Below are positions 1 through 8,366 of a stretch of DNA of 30,864 nt, piece by piece. The DNA comes from CANJUD01 sp043750035 (GTDB lineage Bacteria; Bacteroidota; Bacteroidia; UKL13-3): the NCBI GenBank assembly GCA_043750035.1, contig JAYVCI010000056.1, positions 1 through 30,864 on the forward strand, written 5' to 3'. Position 1 is the stretch's first letter; every line of letters starts with the position of its first letter. The translations under genes and the position numbers were made by a program. The notes beneath the pieces were generated by a model that saw nothing but the letters and a program-made list of their open reading frames with translations, was not told the DNA's origin and did not search any database.

Positions 1-355
1 AGTATTGCGAATTTTCAAGCAAGTGCCGCAAGCCAAAATTTCTCCACCTGCTGCTGCAAATGCTTCCATTTGTTTTTTTACATCAAACTTTTCTGATGAC
101 AGGCTTTGGGCTTCCAAAGCCTTTACCCAACAAAAATATTTTTACCGTATCTTTTTGTGTCAGTGCATAGTTCGCCAGTCGTAATGCATTCCATACGGTT
201 TCGGTATCGTTGGAATAAATAACAATTGCAAGATTTGATTTTTCCATTTTATTAACGATTTTATTGTCGCCACAATTTGTGGCAGTTTGTGCATTAGCTG
301 CGATTATTGTTGTAATACAAAAAAGAAAAGTGAGAATTGTATGCGTGATTTTCAT
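1..355 (-). pseudogene. DsrE-family protein, frameshifted and cut by window edge
   Basis: The first 90 codons encode a signal peptide (MKITHTILTFLFCITTIIAANA) followed by a DsrE/DsrF-like fold start (AIVIYSNDTETVWNALRLAN, then KIFLLGKG). The frame then leaves the family after GKG and stops at 83. In the next frame the DNA from about 120 down to 1 encodes ALEAQSL, FDVKKQMEAF and the typical DsrE ending ILACGTCLKIRNT with its CGTC cysteines. Removing one base near 119-121 would join the two parts (LLGK-ALEAQ, aligning with the usual LLGKGVEAE). The 3' end lies outside the window. DsrE proteins act in sulfur relay or as small periplasmic/cytoplasmic sulfur-carrier-like proteins; the substrate here is unknown. 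It follows the ArsR gene by 18 bases and is probably co-transcribed with it. A real mutation and a sequencing or assembly error are both possible. Confidence 0.75.
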
Positions 356-373
356 TTGATTTAATTTTATAGG

Positions 374-694
374 TTAGGCACTTTCAAATATTTTTTTGTT
401 CTTTTGATGGTTTGCAATTAGCACTTCACGAAGTAACGAACATGCTTTTGCTACTTTAGCAGAAGAAAGTTTATAGTAATTGCAGCGGCTGTCTTTACGC
501 ACGTGCAAAAGCCCTGTATTTACCATAATGGAAAGGTGTTGAGAAAGAGTTGATTTGATAGTGCCTGTGTTTTCAAGAATATCAGAAAAGCAGTACTCTT
601 TTTTTTGTAGCATTTCAATTATTTGTAATCGCATGGGGTTGCCAAGTGCTTTTAAAACTTCAGCATGTAGATTGTAAATACCATTGTCAGCCAT
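374..694 (-). CDS. ArsR/SmtB-family transcriptional repressor
   Basis: A 106-residue winged helix-turn-helix protein. The order LKALGNPMRLQIIEML, then the recognition-helix region (STLSQHLSIMVNTGLL) and the wing (VRKDSRCNYYKLS) is the ArsR/SmtB pattern. Cysteines occur at about positions 35 (EYCFSD), 71 (SRCNYY) and 85 (KACSLL). The canonical ArsR ELCVCDL metal box is replaced by EYCFSDI, so it has one cysteine there instead of two. The inducer may therefore be a metal, a sulfur species or a redox signal; the DsrE-like gene downstream makes a sulfur-linked role plausible. The ATG at 694 is chosen because it lies 10 bases downstream of a perfect inverted repeat and a good promoter, giving a very short leader. 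It is probably autoregulated. Confidence 0.9.
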   Translation of the reverse strand: MADNGIYNLHAEVLKALGNPMRLQIIEMLQKKEYCFSDILENTGTIKSTLSQHLSIMVNTGLLHVRKDSRCNYYKLSSAKVAKACSLLREVLIANHQKNKKIFESA

Positions 695-703
695 ACATTT
701 ATT

Positions 704-739
704 TGTTCATTAGTTCACAAAGATATGAACTAATGAACA
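704..739. promoter_or_regulatory. Inverted-repeat operator upstream of the ArsR gene
   Basis: A perfect 14-bp inverted repeat, TGTTCATTAGTTCA (704-717) and TGAACTAATGAACA (726-739), separated by 8 bp. The arms extend further with one mismatch (TTTAT on the left, ATAAA on the right). It ends 10 bp before the ArsR start codon. Winged-helix ArsR proteins bind such dyads as dimers, so this is most likely the autoregulatory operator. Confidence 0.8.
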
Positions 740-749
740 GATAAACAAA
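718..749 (-). promoter_or_regulatory. Bacteroidota-type promoter for the ArsR-DsrE operon
   Basis: Read on the minus strand, TTTG (746-749) is followed after 20 bases by TATCTTTG (718-725), which fits the Bacteroidota consensus of a -33 TTTG and a -7 TAnnTTTG. The -7 box exactly fills the 8-bp spacer of the inverted repeat, so repressor binding would directly block sigma factor access. Transcription would start only some 15-20 bases before the ATG. Confidence 0.7.
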
Positions 750-756
750 TTAAGTT

Positions 757-882
757 TTAGAAATTCTTTTTGAAACTATGCAAAAAGTCCAATGATGTTT
801 TTGGCAGTTCTTGTGTCCAACTTACTTCGTGGGGTTGTTTGGTTGCATAAACTTTTTCCCAGTGATTTTTTCTGTTTTCCAT
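757..882 (-). pseudogene. Truncated SAM-dependent methyltransferase (N-terminal remnant)
   Basis: A 41-codon open frame starting MENRKNHWEKVYATKQ and continuing PHEVSWTQELPKTSLDFLHSF before a stop. From memory this is the N-terminus of a class I SAM-dependent methyltransferase common in Bacteroidota (HWExVY, then SWxQ). The usual continuation into the glycine-rich motif I is missing; the frame ends KKNF and runs into the ArsR promoter. Its ATG begins one base after the stop codon of the type IIG gene. I read it as what was left after a deletion or an insertion in this region. A real 41-residue protein cannot be excluded. Confidence 0.65.
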
Positions 883-883
883 G

Positions 884-3800
884 TTATCCTTCAATTATTT
901 TTTGTTCCTCTTCTGTAATATTATAAAGTTCGTAAACCATTTCGTCAATTTTCTTTTCAAGACCTATGCTGTCCTTGCCTTGTTGTTTGGCTTCAAGAAT
1001 TTTGTCAACTAGAGATATGAATGGTTTTTGGTCTTTTTCTGAAATGTTTTTAATTGGCAGTTGTTCAATTTTGTATTTGAGCCAACGGCTTGTTCCCATA
1101 CCTGAACTGGTTGATATCTCATTGAAATACCATTTTGCAACTTTTGAATTTAAGACAGCAAGAAGGTACTTTAAGTTTTTCCCTGTGATAAAAAAGATAG
1201 TATTGTTGGCATACAAACCGCTTTCATCATAAGCAAATTTTTGTATATCGGATAATTCTCCCCATATAATTTTTTCTTTTTCAAAGTCATTCAAGTATGC
1301 ACAAGCACGTTGTTCCCACCAGTAATCACCTTGATCCAAACGATTCTTTGCTTTATTTCTAAATGGCAGAAGATGCACCGCTAATGACGGGTGTTTTTTT
1401 GAAAACCACTCCCAAGCAGCATCAATCTCAACATATCCATACCTTGGAATAGGCTCATTGACTATTGTGTTTGTTCCATCTTCTGCAAATTTGTTCTTTA
1501 TTGTATAACCTTTTGGAATATAGATAATCCATAACTCTTTAAAATTAAAAATCCACTTTTGAATATCTCTCCCTCTTAGAATAGGTTTCAGTAAATGAGA
1601 ACAATTTGGATCAAGTTTTAACAAACCATCTTTAATTTTTTTATCAATTACAAAGGCTTCATTGTATCCTGTTTTAACTCCATAATTGATTTGACAATCA
1701 AAATTTATAAAAAGTTTAGAGCCAGTTTCAATTTTTAATTTTAAGTTCCCCTCGTTTTCATTCCCAATTGTCCAACCACTCTCAGGCAATTCTTTTATTA
1801 TGAATGAATGCGATGAAAAATAATCATACAATGAATTACTAATATTAAAATCTTCTTTAAGTGATGTTGCTTGTAGCTTTTTATTCCATAGGGCTTTTTC
1901 AAAAGCAAATATGTTTGATTCTACAGTAGCTTCTTGAAACAATTGTTTGTCTTCAATATTTAAAAGAAAAAGCGGGTTGGTGTGATTTACAAAGTACCTG
2001 CGAAGTGATTTGCCATACTGAGTCCTTAACCATGAGTTAGAAGTGATATAAGTTAATATTCCTTTATCTTTCAAAATCTGATTCCCTCTTTCATAAAACA
2101 GACAATAAATATCTGCACCTTTTGAATAAGTTTTATATCCTGCACTTTCAAAATAATTGCCCTGTTCTTTTATTTTGGATAGAGAAAAATATGGCGGATT
2201 TCCAATAACAACATCAAAACCTTCAAACTCCCCGTTATTGCTCAACACTTCGGGAAATTCAAATCTCCATTCAAAAGCATTTTTGTAAATGGCATTACTT
2301 TTTATTTCCTCAATTTCTTTGGCCAGTTTAGTTATATCTGCTTCTAACTTTGCTTGATTTTCCTTTTGTTTCTTTTTCTGTTTACTGTCAAGTTCAAATA
2401 GTTTTCCTTGGTTTAGCAAATTATAAAGGTCTCCGCTAAGTTTGCTAAGTTTAATTTGCTTCGGGTCGTTGTTGCCAATTTCTGTTCTAAAATCAGTTTT
2501 TATCGTATCAATTATTTTTTGCAAACCGCGTTTTACATCACGGCTTTTTTCGTTTTTATAATCGTTCACAAATCCTCTATATGCTTTTATATCATACTTA
2601 ATACTTTTTAAGGCTTTGCTCAAATCAGCATCTAACGGAAAACGGCTCAATAAACTGTTTCCACATTTTATATTGATATCAATATTGGGAAGTGTTTCAA
2701 GTTCTGTAAACTTCGTTTCCTCTTTATAATAGGCGTTTTTCAAAAGTTCTATCCACAATCGCAAACGGCATATTTTTACTGAATTTGGGTTGATGTCAAC
2801 CCCAAACAAACAATTTTCTATAATGGTTTGCTTTTCTTGAAATAGCGTTTTTTGAACACGGTTACTTTCTATATTCTTTGGGTTGTAAGCAATGATGTTT
2901 CCATTTTCATCGGTAATAATTAATTCATCATTTACAATTTCAATTTCATAATCTCTTAGCGTTTTTCCTTTCTCATCTATCAAAATGCCCAACTCACTTT
3001 TAACGGCAATAATTTCGTTCAATGCCGAAACTAAAAAGTGTCCAGAACCTACGGCCGGGTCACAAATTCTAAGTGAATTGATTATTTCGTTTGCTTCTTT
3101 TTTATCGTCAATTTTATTATAGAGTTCATCAAATTGTTTGATGTCCCATTTTTTTGCATCGTTAAATTTCTCAACCACAGCCAAACGAATAGACTGTTTG
3201 CACATATACATTGTAATAAATGCGGGTGTAAAAATTGAGCCGTCCTTGTAGCCATTTATTTTTTCAAATACTTTACCAAGAACGGAAGCATTGATAATTG
3301 TTTTGTTGTCCTCTTGCACATCTTCTGCACCTTCACTGGCAAAATCGTAAGCATCTAAAAACTGAAAAAGGTAATCTAAAGTGGGCAGCGAAACTGCTTT
3401 CTTCTTTATATTTTTTAATATTGTTGTTCCTATTAATTCAAGTTGACCGCTGTTGTCAAGCGAATTTATTTTTATGGTTTGGTCTTCTAATTCGCTAATT
3501 TCAAAAAGCGAACTATTCAAATAGGGAACTCGGCTGTATTTGGTTTTTATTGCTTCGCTTCTTTCCCCAATGTTTACCGCTAATACTTTATGAAATAGTT
3601 TAAATAATTCGTCAAAGTCGTGTATTGTTTCTGTGTTTAAGAACCGATAATCAGCCCCTCCCCCCGCCCTCCCCGAAGGGGTGGGAGCATGATAAGTTAT
3701 GAGTTGTCCTTCCAACAACTTCAAAAACAAAATTCTGTTTATCCAAGTAATGCAAAGTTCAAGCGAAATATTAAAAATCCTTTCTTCTTTATTATCACCA

Positions 3801-4723
3801 TATATAGATTGGTCTGGCAATCGATGCAAAACGTCTTCAGTGTGCAATGCCTCAATAGCCGATTCAATTAGAGAAGCCGCATTGCGGTTTTCTTTTTTTC
3901 GCCGAATTATATTTTTTCCGTTTTCTTTTGCTTCTTCCAATCCAATGATGTGAAGCAATTCTTTGTAAAATTTTTCATTGAGCGAATTACTGTCGTTTGG
4001 CGTTACAATTTTTAATAAATGTTGTGGCGAAAGTATTTTGAATAATGCAATAAGTTCACGGTCGTCCTCTTTATTGTTGTTGCGTAAAATGGTGTCATAT
4101 TCTCTAATGTCGAAGTAAACACAAGGAATTTCAACATCAATTTTGGAAACTATTTTAGCAATTTCCTCATAGAAAAATGGATTGTCTTTTTTGTCATTGA
4201 GTTTGGTTTCATACAGTTTTTTGATTTGCGTATTTCGGTAAATATGCTTGTCAAAATAGTTTGCGTCTACAATAAACCACTCGTGAACATTGGTCATTAC
4301 CAACTGTTTTAGTTGATTATTTCCTGCTTGGTTTCTTTCGTCTAAATAGTAAAGTATAAGTTCGTGAAGTGCTTTTTTATTAGGATTGTCAGCCGTTACC
4401 ATTTCTCCAATGTTAGTTGGTCGCTTTGCTTCAATGATTACTCCAACTTCACTATTTGTTGTTTTGTTTAAGTGAATTACAAGATCCTTTTTATCTTTGG
4501 TGTTAATGGCTTTGGTGTCACGGTAGTAAGTATCCCTTAAAAAGTCACGCAGGTCGTTTTTTAAATGTTCTTCACTTTCGTCTTTAGGTCGTTTATCTAT
4601 TACGCTGATTTTGTCGAGCAAAGCAATAAGGTTCGTTTTGAAAACGTCAATTTCGCTTCTCAAAGGTTTTTGCTTTAAGAATGCTTTTAGTGCTTTTTTC
4701 GGTGTCTGCGTTACTAATTTCAT
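884..4723 (-). CDS. Type IIG restriction-modification enzyme (Eco57I-like)
   Basis: A polypeptide of about 1280 residues that combines DNA cleavage, adenine methylation and target recognition. Near residues 81-101 a PD-(D/E)xK nuclease signature is visible (D81 in KKDLVIHL, then E99-A-K101 in VIIEAKRP). The methyltransferase has motif I DPAVGSGHF (about 556-564) and the N6-adenine motif IV NPPY (about 843-846). A lysine-rich coiled stretch lies at about 780-810. The C-terminal third, with GVKTGYNEAFVI and LLKPILRGRDI, resembles the TaqI-like target-recognition domain. A TTG at 4726 could also start the frame, but the following ATG at 4723 is preferred. Residues about 346-358 are encoded by an inserted GC-rich repeat. 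No separate methylase, specificity or restriction gene is adjacent, as expected for type IIG. The recognition site cannot be read from the sequence. Confidence 0.88.
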   Translation of the reverse strand: MKLVTQTPKKALKAFLKQKPLRSEIDVFKTNLIALLDKISVIDKRPKDESEEHLKNDLRDFLRDTYYRDTKAINTKDKKDLVIHLNKTTNSEVGVIIEAKRPTNIGEMVTADNPNKKALHELILYYLDERNQAGNNQLKQLVMTNVHEWFIVDANYFDKHIYRNTQIKKLYETKLNDKKDNPFFYEEIAKIVSKIDVEIPCVYFDIREYDTILRNNNKEDDRELIALFKILSPQHLLKIVTPNDSNSLNEKFYKELLHIIGLEEAKENGKNIIRRKKENRNAASLIESAIEALHTEDVLHRLPDQSIYGDNKEERIFNISLELCITWINRILFLKLLEGQLITYHAPTPSGRAGGGADYRFLNTETIHDFDELFKLFHKVLAVNIGERSEAIKTKYSRVPYLNSSLFEISELEDQTIKINSLDNSGQLELIGTTILKNIKKKAVSLPTLDYLFQFLDAYDFASEGAEDVQEDNKTIINASVLGKVFEKINGYKDGSIFTPAFITMYMCKQSIRLAVVEKFNDAKKWDIKQFDELYNKIDDKKEANEIINSLRICDPAVGSGHFLVSALNEIIAVKSELGILIDEKGKTLRDYEIEIVNDELIITDENGNIIAYNPKNIESNRVQKTLFQEKQTIIENCLFGVDINPNSVKICRLRLWIELLKNAYYKEETKFTELETLPNIDINIKCGNSLLSRFPLDADLSKALKSIKYDIKAYRGFVNDYKNEKSRDVKRGLQKIIDTIKTDFRTEIGNNDPKQIKLSKLSGDLYNLLNQGKLFELDSKQKKKQKENQAKLEADITKLAKEIEEIKSNAIYKNAFEWRFEFPEVLSNNGEFEGFDVVIGNPPYFSLSKIKEQGNYFESAGYKTYSKGADIYCLFYERGNQILKDKGILTYITSNSWLRTQYGKSLRRYFVNHTNPLFLLNIEDKQLFQEATVESNIFAFEKALWNKKLQATSLKEDFNISNSLYDYFSSHSFIIKELPESGWTIGNENEGNLKLKIETGSKLFINFDCQINYGVKTGYNEAFVIDKKIKDGLLKLDPNCSHLLKPILRGRDIQKWIFNFKELWIIYIPKGYTIKNKFAEDGTNTIVNEPIPRYGYVEIDAAWEWFSKKHPSLAVHLLPFRNKAKNRLDQGDYWWEQRACAYLNDFEKEKIIWGELSDIQKFAYDESGLYANNTIFFITGKNLKYLLAVLNSKVAKWYFNEISTSSGMGTSRWLKYKIEQLPIKNISEKDQKPFISLVDKILEAKQQGKDSIGLEKKIDEMVYELYNITEEEQKIIEG
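3653..3688 (-). repeat. GC-rich palindromic repeat, copy 1 (inside the type IIG gene)
   Basis: A 36-bp G/C-rich block in AT-rich DNA. On the minus strand it contains the hairpin core CCCCTTCGGGG and the tail GGGCGGGGGGAGGGG. It encodes APTPSGRAGGGA between LLEGQLITYH and DYRFLNTE, where I would expect a short acidic/basic turn. The length is a multiple of three and the frame stays open. It shares CTCCC, a hairpin, AGGGCGGGGGG and G-rich tail with copies 2 and 3. Confidence 0.75.
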
Positions 4724-4726
4724 CAA

Positions 4727-5008
4727 ATATTCTCTGTCAATTATTTAGGTCGTAAAGATAAGTTGAAAAACCATTTTTCACTCTAAAGTTGCCGTCAAAT
4801 TGTCAACGGTCTGCCGGTGGTGGTCGGTGCAGGTTAGGGAGAATTAAATGTGCTGCATTTTTTGGGGCTTATAGCAAAGATTTGAGCATACAATAATTTT
4901 GCTTCGATTCTTTGTATATTTCTTAGTTCAAAGTTCAAAATGGAAAACTTATAACAACTTGATTTTTTGTTAAAATTTTCCATTTTGATTTAATAATATA
5001 CATAGTTT
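4727..5008. other. Intergenic region between P-type ATPase and type IIG gene
   Basis: No supported gene. It holds the inverted repeat described at 4936-4987, a weak -7-like TATCTTTA on the minus strand (4752-4759) that could serve the type IIG gene, and a short GC-rich stretch with three CGGT copies (about 4807-4828) whose meaning I do not see. Confidence 0.5.
4936..4987 (-). terminator. Possible hairpin terminator after the P-type ATPase
   Basis: CAAAATGGAAAA (4936-4947) and TTTTCCATTTTG (4976-4987) form a perfect 12-bp inverted repeat with a 28-base loop that can pair further (GTTA/TAAC). It starts 21 bases after the ATPase stop codon. A clean T-run on the minus strand after the stem is missing, so termination is only a guess; a regulatory dyad for the type IIG gene is the alternative. 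Confidence 0.4.
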
Positions 5009-6895
5009 TTATTCTTCAAACTTCATCAACTGCAAACTTGTGAGTATTACAACAAGGGTTACCCCCACATCAGCAGCAATGGCAAAAACTAAGTTGCTAT
5101 AACCGATAAATGCAAGTGTGATAAAAATTAATTTTACAGCTATTGCACCTATAGTATTATACTTTATTCTTGATAAAGTTTTCTTACTTAAACGGATTAG
5201 GAAAGGAATAAGTGAAAGTTTATCATTCATCAATGCAATGTTTGCAGTTTCAATTGCGGTGTCACTGCCTGCTGCCCCCATTGCTATAGCTACCGTGCTT
5301 TGTGCCAAAGCAGGAGCATCGTTTATGCCATCGCCTACCATGGCTACAAACTTATATTGCTGCAAAAGTTCTTTAATTTTTTCTGCTTTGTTTTCGGGCA
5401 GCATTCCGCCAAATATTTTTTTGATACCTACTTGCTGTGCAACATAGTTTCCCGCCTTTTCGTTATCGCCTGTCAGCATAATGGGTTCAATACCCATAGC
5501 TTCTATTTCTTTTAATGCACTGGCACTATCGGGTTTAATTTCATCCATCAAACCTATAATACCTGCCACACCTTCACCAAAACTTACCACCACACTTGTT
5601 TTACCTTGTGATGAAAGTTGCTCCACAATTTTCTCGGCTTCTTTATAAATGGGCTGGTGTTCTTTGATGAATTCCAATTTGCCAACATATATAGTTTCAT
5701 CTTCGCATACCAAACATTTTGCTGTTGCTCCCTTGCCCATAATACTGTTAAACTTTTCGGTTTTATGCGGCTCAAATCCTTCTTTTTTACTTGCATCAAC
5801 TATAGCTTGAGCAAGCGGATGTTCACTAAAAATTTCTGCTCCTGCGGTGCAAGCCAATAGCTCTTCTCTGCTTGTTCCATTAAGTGGAAATACATCTGAT
5901 ACAATTGGGTTTCCAAAAGTGATGGTTCGTGTTTTGTCTAGTGCAATTGCTTTTATTTTTGCCAATGCTTCTATATATTTTCCACCTTTCACCAATGCTC
6001 CTTTTGCCGATGCATTGCCAATAGCAGCATATATAGCAACTGGTGTAGATATAACCAGTGCACAGGGGCAGGCAATTACCAAAAGTGTGATAGCTTGCTG
6101 CAACCACTGATTAAAATCTAAGTGCAAAAAGAAAACGGGAATTGTAAAAACCAATAACGCCATTATAATAATGGAAGGTGTATAATACTTTGAAAATTGC
6201 TGAATGAATTTTTGTGTCTCACTTTTGTTTGCTGATGCTTCAAACGTAAGGCGAATAATTTTGGAGAATGTGGTATCAACAGATAGTTTAGTTGTTTCTA
6301 TTTCTATGAAACCGTTTTTATTGAGTGTGCCTGCAAATAAATTATCACCCGTGTGCTTGTCTTTGGGTATAGGTTCGCCGGTAATAGCAGCTTCATCTAC
6401 ACTTGTTTCTCCTGCAATAATTTTTCCATCAAGTGGTATCATTTCTCCGGGTTTTACCTGAATAATTGTCCCCACTGCTATTTTATCAATAGCAACATTT
6501 GCGTTTTCTGTTTTTACAAACGCCGTTTTTGGTGCTTTGCTCACCAATTCATCCAATGCAGATTTTGAATTTTCAATACCAATATCTTCCAGTCGCTCAC
6601 CTAAAACATATAATACAATTACAACCGCTGCTTCGGGATATTGACCGAGGTAAAATGCTCCTATTACAGCAATGGTCATTAGTAAATTAATACTGCTGAA
6701 TTGTAGTTTGGAAATTGCTTTTACCCCGTTCCACAATACATTATAACCAATTCCCAGAATAAAAATTGCGAAAACAAAAGGTGCATAAGGCATTGGTATG
6801 TGAATACCGATGATGGATAAAATTTCTAAGGTAACTACTATAATAATTGCAGAAAGTAGAAAGAGAAATTTTTTGTCGTTGATGGGTAGTTTCAT
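5009..6895 (-). CDS. P1B-type heavy-metal-transporting ATPase (ZntA/CadA-like)
   Basis: A 628-residue inner-membrane pump that uses ATP to export a divalent soft metal (Zn, Cd or Pb by family resemblance). Visible motifs: TGEP in the actuator domain (about 172-175), the metal-site CPC at 276-278, the phosphorylated aspartate D320 in DKTRT, SEHP in the nucleotide domain (about 357-360), GDGINDAPA in the hinge, and a C-terminal membrane segment with ADVG, as in Zn/Cd pumps. No N-terminal HMA domain or Cys/His-rich tail is present; the protein starts almost directly with membrane helices. The invariant glycine of DKTG is arginine here (codon 5927-5929, CGA instead of GGA). It is 15 bases downstream of the NRAMP gene, so probably in the same operon. 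Confidence 0.93.
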   Translation of the reverse strand: MKLPINDKKFLFLLSAIIIVVTLEILSIIGIHIPMPYAPFVFAIFILGIGYNVLWNGVKAISKLQFSSINLLMTIAVIGAFYLGQYPEAAVVIVLYVLGERLEDIGIENSKSALDELVSKAPKTAFVKTENANVAIDKIAVGTIIQVKPGEMIPLDGKIIAGETSVDEAAITGEPIPKDKHTGDNLFAGTLNKNGFIEIETTKLSVDTTFSKIIRLTFEASANKSETQKFIQQFSKYYTPSIIIMALLVFTIPVFFLHLDFNQWLQQAITLLVIACPCALVISTPVAIYAAIGNASAKGALVKGGKYIEALAKIKAIALDKTRTITFGNPIVSDVFPLNGTSREELLACTAGAEIFSEHPLAQAIVDASKKEGFEPHKTEKFNSIMGKGATAKCLVCEDETIYVGKLEFIKEHQPIYKEAEKIVEQLSSQGKTSVVVSFGEGVAGIIGLMDEIKPDSASALKEIEAMGIEPIMLTGDNEKAGNYVAQQVGIKKIFGGMLPENKAEKIKELLQQYKFVAMVGDGINDAPALAQSTVAIAMGAAGSDTAIETANIALMNDKLSLIPFLIRLSKKTLSRIKYNTIGAIAVKLIFITLAFIGYSNLVFAIAADVGVTLVVILTSLQLMKFEE

Positions 6896-6910
6896 TGTTC
6901 TTATATGTTA

Positions 6911-8176
6911 TTATTTAAATAGAAAATAGATTAATGCTATTGCTGCAAAAGTCATTAATAGAAATGTAATACTTCCCAAAATATTTGAGAGTTTGCTGTT
7001 GGTAAATTTGCCCATTATTTTTTTGTTATTACCTATATGCATGATAATAGCAATTAAAACGGGTGCAGTTAATCCATATAAAATTGCAGTGTATATAAGT
7101 GCCTGTATGGGGCTTATCCCAATAGCATCTAGCGATAGTCCAATCAGTAGTGAGATAACGATGGTAATATAAAACCCCTTTGCCTCACTAAATTTTTTAT
7201 CGAGACCTTGTTCCCATCCAAAAGTTTCTGCTAACATATATGATTGCGAACCTGCCAATACAGGTATTGCTATCATCCCCGTTCCCAAAACACCTATAGC
7301 AAAAATAAAGTAAGTGAGGTTGCCTGCCAATGGTTCCAATGCTTTTGCGGCCTGATCCACTGTATCAATCTGACGAACTCCTGCATTATATAATACAGTG
7401 CCCGTTGTAAGTATGATAAAGAACATGACCACATTTGAAAATAACATTCCAAAATTTACATCCTTTCGCATATCGCCAAGTATGCGGTTATTCACCACTA
7501 CTTTTTTCTTTTTGTGGGCAATATCTTCAGCTTCCATAGTAGCTTGCCAGAAGAACAGATAAGGTGAAATGGTGGTACCCAAGATGGCCACGAATATTGA
7601 AACGAATTCTTTGTTAAATTGTATAGCGGGGATAAAAGTATTTGTAAGCACCACGGCCCAATCTTGCTCTACTAAAAACGGTACAATTATATATAATAAT
7701 AATGAAAGACAAAGCCACTTCAATATCGTTGCCAGTTTTTGATAAGGATACTTTATAATAATGAAAATGAGAAACACTGTTATAACCACACTGAAAACAG
7801 AAACAGGAATTGAGGGGATAAGCATGTGGGCAACTGCTCCCATACCTTGTATATCGGCACCTATATTAAAAGTGATAGCCGGAAAGCTAAATAAAATCAT
7901 GGTATATAAAACACTTTTGGGATAGTGTTTTTTTAATGTTGCTGTCAACCCCTGTTCAGTTACAATACCAATACGGGCACACATTCCCTGTATAGCTGCC
8001 ATTAGCGGAAATGTAAGCAATGCTGTCCAAAGTGTTGAATACCCAAAACCTGCACCAGCTTGACTGTAAGTAGCAATGCCCGATGGGTCATCATCACTTG
8101 CACCTGTAACCAATCCGGGACCTAAAACCTTTAATGCTTTTTTAATTTTTACTGAAAAACTTTTAGTATTGTTCAT
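6911..8176 (-). CDS. NRAMP-family divalent metal transporter, variant site
   Basis: A 421-residue membrane protein with about 11 hydrophobic segments. TM1 carries SDDDPSGIATYSQ (about 27-39) and the TM6 region ISPYLFFWQ (about 203-211). These correspond in position to the DPGN and MPH metal-binding motifs of classical MntH/NRAMP proteins. The aspartate-proline is kept, but the asparagine and the methionine are replaced, which places it in the divergent NRAMP-like group. Family members import divalent metals with protons; with both ligands altered the substrate is open (Mn, Fe and Mg are candidates). Its start overlaps the end of the small membrane protein gene by 14 bases, and the P-type ATPase gene follows after 15 bases, suggesting a metal-homeostasis operon. 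Confidence 0.88.
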   Translation of the reverse strand: MNNTKSFSVKIKKALKVLGPGLVTGASDDDPSGIATYSQAGAGFGYSTLWTALLTFPLMAAIQGMCARIGIVTEQGLTATLKKHYPKSVLYTMILFSFPAITFNIGADIQGMGAVAHMLIPSIPVSVFSVVITVFLIFIIIKYPYQKLATILKWLCLSLLLYIIVPFLVEQDWAVVLTNTFIPAIQFNKEFVSIFVAILGTTISPYLFFWQATMEAEDIAHKKKKVVVNNRILGDMRKDVNFGMLFSNVVMFFIILTTGTVLYNAGVRQIDTVDQAAKALEPLAGNLTYFIFAIGVLGTGMIAIPVLAGSQSYMLAETFGWEQGLDKKFSEAKGFYITIVISLLIGLSLDAIGISPIQALIYTAILYGLTAPVLIAIIMHIGNNKKIMGKFTNSKLSNILGSITFLLMTFAAIALIYFLFK

Positions 8177-8366
8177 GTAATTGTTCTTTTAATTTTTTCT
8201 CTCTAAATATAACCATTGTGATGAATGCTACCAATGAAATAAATGTAGTGACCTGCAGTAGTATTACGAAAGCTGATCTGTATAAATCTGAATTTAATAA
8301 AAAATAGATATTGCTTACGATGCAAAGTAACAGGAATAACATTGTTGTATAATAAACTATTTTCAT
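8163..8366 (-). CDS. Small two-helix membrane protein
   Basis: About 67 residues with two hydrophobic segments (around MLFLLLCIVSNIYFLL and FVILLQVTTFISLVAFITMVIF) and a charged tail (REKKLKEQLHEQY). I start it at the ATG at 8366 (MKIVYYTT); a GTG at 8399 in the same frame would add 11 residues but is less convincing. It overlaps the start of the NRAMP gene by 14 bases, which suggests translational coupling. I do not recognise the family. An accessory subunit for the transporter is possible but unproven. Confidence 0.6.
   Translation of the reverse strand: MKIVYYTTMLFLLLCIVSNIYFLLNSDLYRSAFVILLQVTTFISLVAFITMVIFREKKLKEQLHEQY

Noticed and set aside
884..4723. Possible BREX PglX or type I HsdM gene
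   Set aside because: No other BREX or HsdR/HsdS genes nearby, and an N-terminal nuclease motif plus TaqI-like C-terminus fits type IIG better.
4801..4835. Short GC-rich intergenic block with CGGT repeats as a fourth palindromic repeat copy
   Set aside because: No hairpin core and no AGGGCGGGGGG-like tail.
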